A stretch of DNA of 64,000 bases from Caballeronia humi. Its GTDB lineage: Bacteria; Pseudomonadota; Gammaproteobacteria; Burkholderiales; Burkholderiaceae. Positions 59,524 through 64,000 of the stretch are shown one piece after another. The DNA lies in assembly GCF_001544475.1 (NCBI RefSeq), contig NZ_FCNW02000004.1:186001-250000 (forward strand), given 5' to 3'. The notes below the pieces were generated by a model, which was not told where the DNA came from, searched no databases, and saw only the letters and a program-made list of their open reading frames with translations. The position numbers and the translations under genes were made by a program. Within the stretch, counting starts at the first letter, position 1, and the number at the start of each line of letters is the position of its first letter.

Positions 59524-61956
59524 TCAACGCGCGAGCGTCGTCGCGCGCGGCTCGCGTGCGGCCTTGCCGAGCAGCACGGTGCGAATCCGTTCGAGCATCG
59601 CGCGCTGTTCGTCGGTCGGCTGGCCGCGCTGCACGCGTTCGTCGGTAACGAGCCTGTCCAGCAGCGTCAGGATGCGTTTCCTTTCGACGCGGTCCGCCAG
59701 CAATTTCGGCAACGTGACAAGCGCCTGCTCCGGTTCGTAACGCGCGATGATCTCCTGCTCGCCGCGAATGCGCCGCCATTGATCGGGCTGCAAGTTCGGC
59801 AGGAATTCCGCGTAATCGTTCGCGAGTTCCTGTTGCAGCACGAGTCGCGCGAGCGGAATCGGCTCGCCGTGGCGTTTGAGCAGGAACGCCATGCGTGCGA
59901 ACGCTTCCGCGTAGCCGCCTTCCGATATGGCATCGAGCGCTTCCTTCACGAACGGCAACTCACGCGGGTCCGGCACGACGTCCGCCGCAGCGGGCGCTGG
60001 CGTTGTATCTGCGCGATCTTTCGCGGCCATGTTGCCGTAGCACATGAAGAACGCCGCTTCGGTGGCCGCATCGCGCATCGCCCGGTAGAAATCCATCGAC
60101 GCGCTGACGAGTTCCGACCCCGCCTTCTCGACGTCGCGATACGGCCCCGAGTCCACGGGGTCCTTGCGCGCCGCCTTGATCGACGCGGCCGCAGGGCCGA
60201 GCCACGCGAGCCAAGGATTCATGTCGGAGAAGGCCCAGCGTTGAAAGCGCAGCGGATGGAATGCGCGTGATAGTTGCGCCGTGAAGTCGTTCGATGTCGC
60301 CTGTACGTACGGCTGTACGAAGAGTTCGTACGCGCGCTGATTGAAGTCCGACACTTCGGCCACGGCCTTGAACGGCTTCTCGTCGACGCGCTCGAACCGA
60401 TTCAGCCGCTCGAGAATCTCCTCCAGACGATGCTCATGGAAATCGACTTCGCATTCGGTCTCGCCGCGCTCGTTCTTGCGCTCCGTGATCTGCATCGCAT
60501 AGAGGCCGGGCGGCAGCGACTCGATCGTCTTCAGCACCGAGACGATCTGCGTGTGCTCGCGCTGCGCGACCTTGCCCGACACGAAGATCCCCAGATGCCC
60601 GATGCTTTTATGCAGAAGCCCGATGATTACCTGCCCGCGCGCCTTGATTTCCTCCGTGCTGCCGTAGAGATCGGCCACCCAGTTGAACGCCTGCTGCGGC
60701 GGCGTGATGTTGTCGCCCATCGAGGCGAACAGGACGATCGGCGACTTGATGTTGCGCAGATCGAAGCCCTTGCCCGCCGGGTCCTTCACGTCGCCGGACC
60801 AGAGCTTGTTGCCGACGAACAGATTGCGCGTGATCCACTCGATCTCCTCGCGGTTCATCAGATAATAGCCGCCCCACCAGCGCTCAAAATCGAGGAAGCG
60901 CGGCGGCTCGGTATCGATATTCGCGTACAGGTGGTAGTACTTGTCCCAGAAGCTGTTGGCCGGGTTCAGGTTCTCGAAGTTCTGCACCAGATGCGCGCCG
61001 TCGAACTTGCCGTTGCCGAGGTCGGCCGTGAGCGACGCGAGCCACGTTCCGCCCAGCATGCCGCCCGAGTAGCGCATCGGATTGTCGCCCTCGCCTTCGC
61101 TCCAGGCGCCGCTCCAGTACGACATCGGCGCGCCGTTGATGACGATCGGCCCGGTGTCGTCGGGGTTCGAGGCGGCGAGCATCATCGCGGCCCAGCCGCC
61201 CTGGCAATTGCCGATGATCGCGGGCCGCGGGCTCTCCGGATGCAGCGCCCGCACCTTGCGCACGAATTCTTCTTCGGCGGCGCATACGTCGAGGAGCGTC
61301 TGGCCCGGCTCGGGATCGCGATAAAACACGACGAAATAGACGGGATGCCCCGCCCGCATCGCGACGCCAACCTGCGAATCGTCCTTGAAGCCGCCGATGC
61401 CCGGTCCGTGGCCGGCGCGCGGATCGATGATCAGATAGGGGCGGCGCTCGTCGGAGATCGTCACGCCGGGCGGCGGCTTGATCTTGAGCAGCGCGTAGTT
61501 GACGGGGCGCGCGAAGGTGCGGCCGTCGAGGATCGTGTCGTAGTCGAAATGGAGCGCCGGCTTGAGTCCGCTCGCCGATTGCTCGACGAAGGCGGTGCCG
61601 CGTTCGCGCAGCGTGTCCCAGAAGAGGATCGAGCGCTGCATCGCGTCGAGTGCGTAACGGTAGCCCGCCAACGGGTCGAACGATGCGGGGGAAAGCGCCA
61701 GGACACCGCGTGTTGCGTCAGGGCCGGCGGCATCGGAGAGCCGCTCCCGGAAGTGCGTCTGCGCATTCTCCATGCGCTTCTGGAACACGAGCGCGACCTT
61801 CCTGCTGATCTCGTGACTGCGGGCGAGCGGCGTGCTGGCATCCATGGCGTGAGCCTCGGTATCGGCAAGAGCTGCAAACCGGACGACACGCGCGCCCATC
61901 GGGCTCGCGCTGTCCTCGGAAGTCGGAACGTCAAGGGGCAAGGGTGCGTCACTCAC
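59524..61956 (-). CDS. DUF3141 alpha/beta-hydrolase with PHA-synthase-type nucleophile
   Basis: 810 residues if GTG 61956 is used; ATG 61899 is an alternative. Hydrolase core at about 150-480 with GNCQGGW (nucleophile Cys251), Asp415 (MGDNITPPQQ) and His454 (IGHLGIF). G-x-C-x-G with Asp and His is the lipase-like box of polyhydroxyalkanoate synthases, and HPVYFVVFYRDPEPGQT matches their oxyanion side. Twice the length of PhaC, with long helical extensions. First gene of the pta-ackA operon. PHA-like polymer or thioester chemistry is inference. Confidence 0.8.
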   Translation of the reverse strand: MSDAPLPLDVPTSEDSASPMGARVVRFAALADTEAHAMDASTPLARSHEISRKVALVFQKRMENAQTHFRERLSDAAGPDATRGVLALSPASFDPLAGYRYALDAMQRSILFWDTLRERGTAFVEQSASGLKPALHFDYDTILDGRTFARPVNYALLKIKPPPGVTISDERRPYLIIDPRAGHGPGIGGFKDDSQVGVAMRAGHPVYFVVFYRDPEPGQTLLDVCAAEEEFVRKVRALHPESPRPAIIGNCQGGWAAMMLAASNPDDTGPIVINGAPMSYWSGAWSEGEGDNPMRYSGGMLGGTWLASLTADLGNGKFDGAHLVQNFENLNPANSFWDKYYHLYANIDTEPPRFLDFERWWGGYYLMNREEIEWITRNLFVGNKLWSGDVKDPAGKGFDLRNIKSPIVLFASMGDNITPPQQAFNWVADLYGSTEEIKARGQVIIGLLHKSIGHLGIFVSGKVAQREHTQIVSVLKTIESLPPGLYAMQITERKNERGETECEVDFHEHRLEEILERLNRFERVDEKPFKAVAEVSDFNQRAYELFVQPYVQATSNDFTAQLSRAFHPLRFQRWAFSDMNPWLAWLGPAAASIKAARKDPVDSGPYRDVEKAGSELVSASMDFYRAMRDAATEAAFFMCYGNMAAKDRADTTPAPAAADVVPDPRELPFVKEALDAISEGGYAEAFARMAFLLKRHGEPIPLARLVLQQELANDYAEFLPNLQPDQWRRIRGEQEIIARYEPEQALVTLPKLLADRVERKRILTLLDRLVTDERVQRGQPTDEQRAMLERIRTVLLGKAAREPRATTLAR

Positions 61957-62417
61957 GGCGCCCCAGTGCCCTGCGACTTCGCGACTCGTTTTTAAGCTAC
62001 CGCGTGTTCGGCGAGACCCGTTTCGATGATTCGATGTTTCGATATGCAGGCGGAAACTATGGCTGAAGAGCGTCTCGAATACTTGACTCAGATCAGCGTT
62101 TCCAGTCGCGGCCGGAAGACGGTGGGCGCCTCCGTGCCCGATTCGGCTCCGTGTCGAGGTTTTGGTGACCGCATCGTCAGTTCTATACCATTCGACCGGG
62201 GCAATCAAGCGAGGTTGTCCTTTGTGCATGGTGATTGCCTGAATATATTCCGTCACCGGACAGCACTTGTTCCGCCGCGTTGAAACTCCGTCCTGTCCGC
62301 CCGCGGGAACCTCCGGCTCCCTCCAGTAAACAGTCCTTTCACCGCCCGAGCATTGTTCCCGCCGATTGCGCATGAATAATGATCCACATGGTTACGGACA
62401 CAAGGGAGGAACGTCCA
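61957..62417. other. Divergent promoter region, no gene supported
   Basis: 461 bp between the DUF3141 and MFS starts. An open frame at 62026-62283 has no ribosome site or known motif. I looked for an FNR-type TTGAT-N4-ATCAA site and saw none. Confidence 0.4.
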
Positions 62418-63569
62418 ATGGACAAGTCATTTGCAGGATCAAACACGAGCGCGCCGCTTCTGGCGACCCTCGCGGGCGCGCTCGTTCTCGCTGTGGGCAT
62501 GGGTTTCGGACGTTTCGCCTTCACCGGCATGTATCCGCTGATGGTCAGGGAAGGCGCGATCAGCGTCGCCGGAGGGTCGCTCGCTGCATCGGCGAACTAT
62601 GCGGGCTATCTGCTTGGCGCAATCCTCGCCGCGCGGTTCGACAACAGGCACGCAGCGCGGCTCGCCCAGTTTGCGATGATCGGAACCATCGCCTGCCTCG
62701 CCGCGCTGTCGTTGCATTTCGGCACGGCTTACATCATCGGCGTGCGGTTCGTTGCGGGCGCGTTGAGCGCCGTCGCGCTTGTGGCCGCTTCGATCTGGCT
62801 CTTTCATGTGATCGGATATCACCAGGGCGCACCCGTGCTGTATGCAGGCGTTGGCGTGGGCATCGTGACATCGGCGGAGATCATCGCGTTCGGCGGGCGC
62901 GTCGGCCTGAACGGCGCGGGCTTGTGGGCACTGCTCGCGGCGGTCGCGTTGATACTGTGCGTCGTCGCCGGGCCGACGCTCTCGCGCCAGATCACGAGCG
63001 AAGCCAGTGAAGCACCCGCTGACGCAGGCAGGCAACAGCAATCGATCCTCAGTGCGCGCAGCCTCGTGCTGATTTACGGCCTCGCGGGATTCGGCTATAT
63101 CGTCACCGCGACCTATCTGCCGTTGCTCGTGAAGGAAGCGCTCGCGAATACGAATCCGGTGCACGTGTGGGCGGCGTTCGGGCTCGGCGCGGCGCCGTCG
63201 TGCTTCCTGTGGCACTGGCTGCACCAGAAGCTCGGCAGCCGCGCCGCACTCGCGGCGAATCTGCTGGTGCAGGCGATAGGCGTGATCTTGCCAGCAATCG
63301 ACGCGAGCGCCATCGCGTTTCTCGGCAGCGCGATCCTCGTCGGCGGCACGTTCGTGGGAACGGTGACGATCGCGATGCCGGCGGCAAGACGCGTCGCGTC
63401 GACGGTTCGCTTCAACCTCATCGCCGTGATGACGGCGGCGTATGGCGTCGGGCAGATCGTCGGGCCGCTCGTTGCGAACAGCCTCTTCGCGCATACGCAC
63501 TCGTTCAATCAGCCGCTCGCCGCCGCAGGCGTCGCGCTGGTGCTCGCGGCGATTGCGTGCACGCGATGA
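62418..63569 (+). CDS. YbfB/YjiJ-family MFS transporter
   Basis: 383 residues from MDKSFAGSN, GGGAGGA 7 bases upstream. About 12 hydrophobic segments; GMGFGRFAFTGMYPLM and ASANYAGYLLGAILAA are the marks of the YbfB/YjiJ group. Substrate unknown. Ends 6 bp before a convergent LysR gene. Confidence 0.88.
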   Translation: MDKSFAGSNTSAPLLATLAGALVLAVGMGFGRFAFTGMYPLMVREGAISVAGGSLAASANYAGYLLGAILAARFDNRHAARLAQFAMIGTIACLAALSLHFGTAYIIGVRFVAGALSAVALVAASIWLFHVIGYHQGAPVLYAGVGVGIVTSAEIIAFGGRVGLNGAGLWALLAAVALILCVVAGPTLSRQITSEASEAPADAGRQQQSILSARSLVLIYGLAGFGYIVTATYLPLLVKEALANTNPVHVWAAFGLGAAPSCFLWHWLHQKLGSRAALAANLLVQAIGVILPAIDASAIAFLGSAILVGGTFVGTVTIAMPAARRVASTVRFNLIAVMTAAYGVGQIVGPLVANSLFAHTHSFNQPLAAAGVALVLAAIACTR

Positions 63570-63575
63570 TCCCTC

Positions 63576-64000
63576 TCACGCATCCGGAGCAGCCTTCAAC
63601 GGCGCCGCAGCGTCTTTGCCTTCGAGCATGACGTTGTCGGCGCTGAGCGCTTCAGCGATCCATTCGCGCAGGAACTCGATCCACGTCCTGATCTTCGCAT
63701 CGAGAAACTGGCGCGACGCGTACATCGCGTAGATGTTGAGCGGCTGCAGATAGTGGCCGGGCAGCACTCTCACGAGAGAGCCGTTGCGAAAGAGCGACCG
63801 GATCGTGAGCGTCGGCAGCGCGCCGATGCCCATCCCTTCCTGAAGCGCGACGGCCATCGCATCCGGCACGTTGACGCGAAAGCGCGCCATTGGCAGATGC
63901 ACTTCGCGCGCGCCCTCCGGCCCGAAAAGGAGCCAGCTCCTCGACGGAAACATGGGCATCGCGACTTGCAGGCATACGTGCTCCGCCAGCGCCTCGACGG
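63576..64000 (-). CDS. LysR-family regulator, effector domain only (5' part beyond window)
   Basis: 141 C-terminal residues are visible. The substrate-binding domain of CrgA type is clear (VPDAMAVALQEGMGIGALPT, LNIYAMYASRQFLDAKIRTW). The DNA-binding part lies past the right edge. Convergent with the MFS gene. Confidence 0.88.
   Translation of the reverse strand, partial: VEALAEHVCLQVAMPMFPSRSWLLFGPEGAREVHLPMARFRVNVPDAMAVALQEGMGIGALPTLTIRSLFRNGSLVRVLPGHYLQPLNIYAMYASRQFLDAKIRTWIEFLREWIAEALSADNVMLEGKDAAAPLKAAPDA

Noticed and set aside
60274..61995. 573-codon plus-strand frame opposite DUF3141
   Set aside because: Antisense shadow of a gene with a clear catalytic triad.
62026..62283. 85-residue ORF in the spacer before the MFS gene
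   Set aside because: No ribosome site, no motif, weak codon bias.

Overview
The window looks like a chromosomal or chromid segment from a high-GC betaproteobacterium, most likely a Burkholderiaceae member of the Paraburkholderia/Caballeronia type. This rests on protein family resemblance, strong GC bias at third codon positions, dense LysR-regulated catabolic units and the makeup of the 51-62 kb energy locus. No rRNA, tRNA, CRISPR array, transposase or integrase was seen.

Layout. 0-2.5 kb: an NmrA-type oxidoreductase (cut by the left edge) divergent from a TetR regulator, with a striking inverted repeat between them, then a small hypothetical gene and a Nudix protein. 2.5-5.7 kb: a gene-poor stretch, a decayed serine hydrolase and its intact Tat-lipoprotein paralogue. 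5.9-9.3 kb: a ferredoxin-reductase-like protein without its iron-sulfur domain, an AEC permease and a lone zwf. 9.3-11.6 kb: a NahR-like LysR regulator divergent from a salicylate-hydroxylase-like monooxygenase with a textbook LysR box. 11.7-18.5 kb: a two-gene unit I do not recognise, made of a 1450-residue protein with hydrophobic hairpins and Ig-like C-terminal modules and a 792-residue protein with a central Hint (Hedgehog/intein) domain. This is the best candidate for an undescribed system.

19-36 kb: transport and metabolism of small organic acids, including a 2-hydroxycarboxylate transporter, 2-hydroxyacid dehydrogenases, MFS permeases, a stand-alone flavodiiron-type metallo-hydrolase and a six-gene operon (SDR, beta-propeller, hydroxyacid dehydrogenase, variant shikimate dehydrogenase, MHS permease, GapN-like dehydrogenase) divergent from a LysR gene. 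36-43.4 kb: a sugar-diacid block with glucarate dehydratase plus permease, a GntR regulator with two palindromic sites, then a permease/DapA-family/LacI operon preceded by two identical 19-bp LacI-type sites. 43.4-48.3 kb: a LysR regulator divergent from a beta-hydroxyacid dehydrogenase, an aldehyde dehydrogenase and a DUF3100 membrane protein.

48.3-51 kb: a DUF4142/cupredoxin/ECF sigma operon, then a CBS protein and a small membrane protein that share an operator-like motif. 51-62 kb: ten co-oriented genes (DUF3141 PHA-synthase-like protein, pta, ackA, a fabI paralogue, an RRM protein, a coiled-coil protein, a lipoprotein, an AspT-type exchanger, ldhA, ppk2) that suggest overflow, low-oxygen or polyphosphate energy metabolism. 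62.4-64 kb: a YbfB-type MFS transporter and a LysR gene cut by the right edge.
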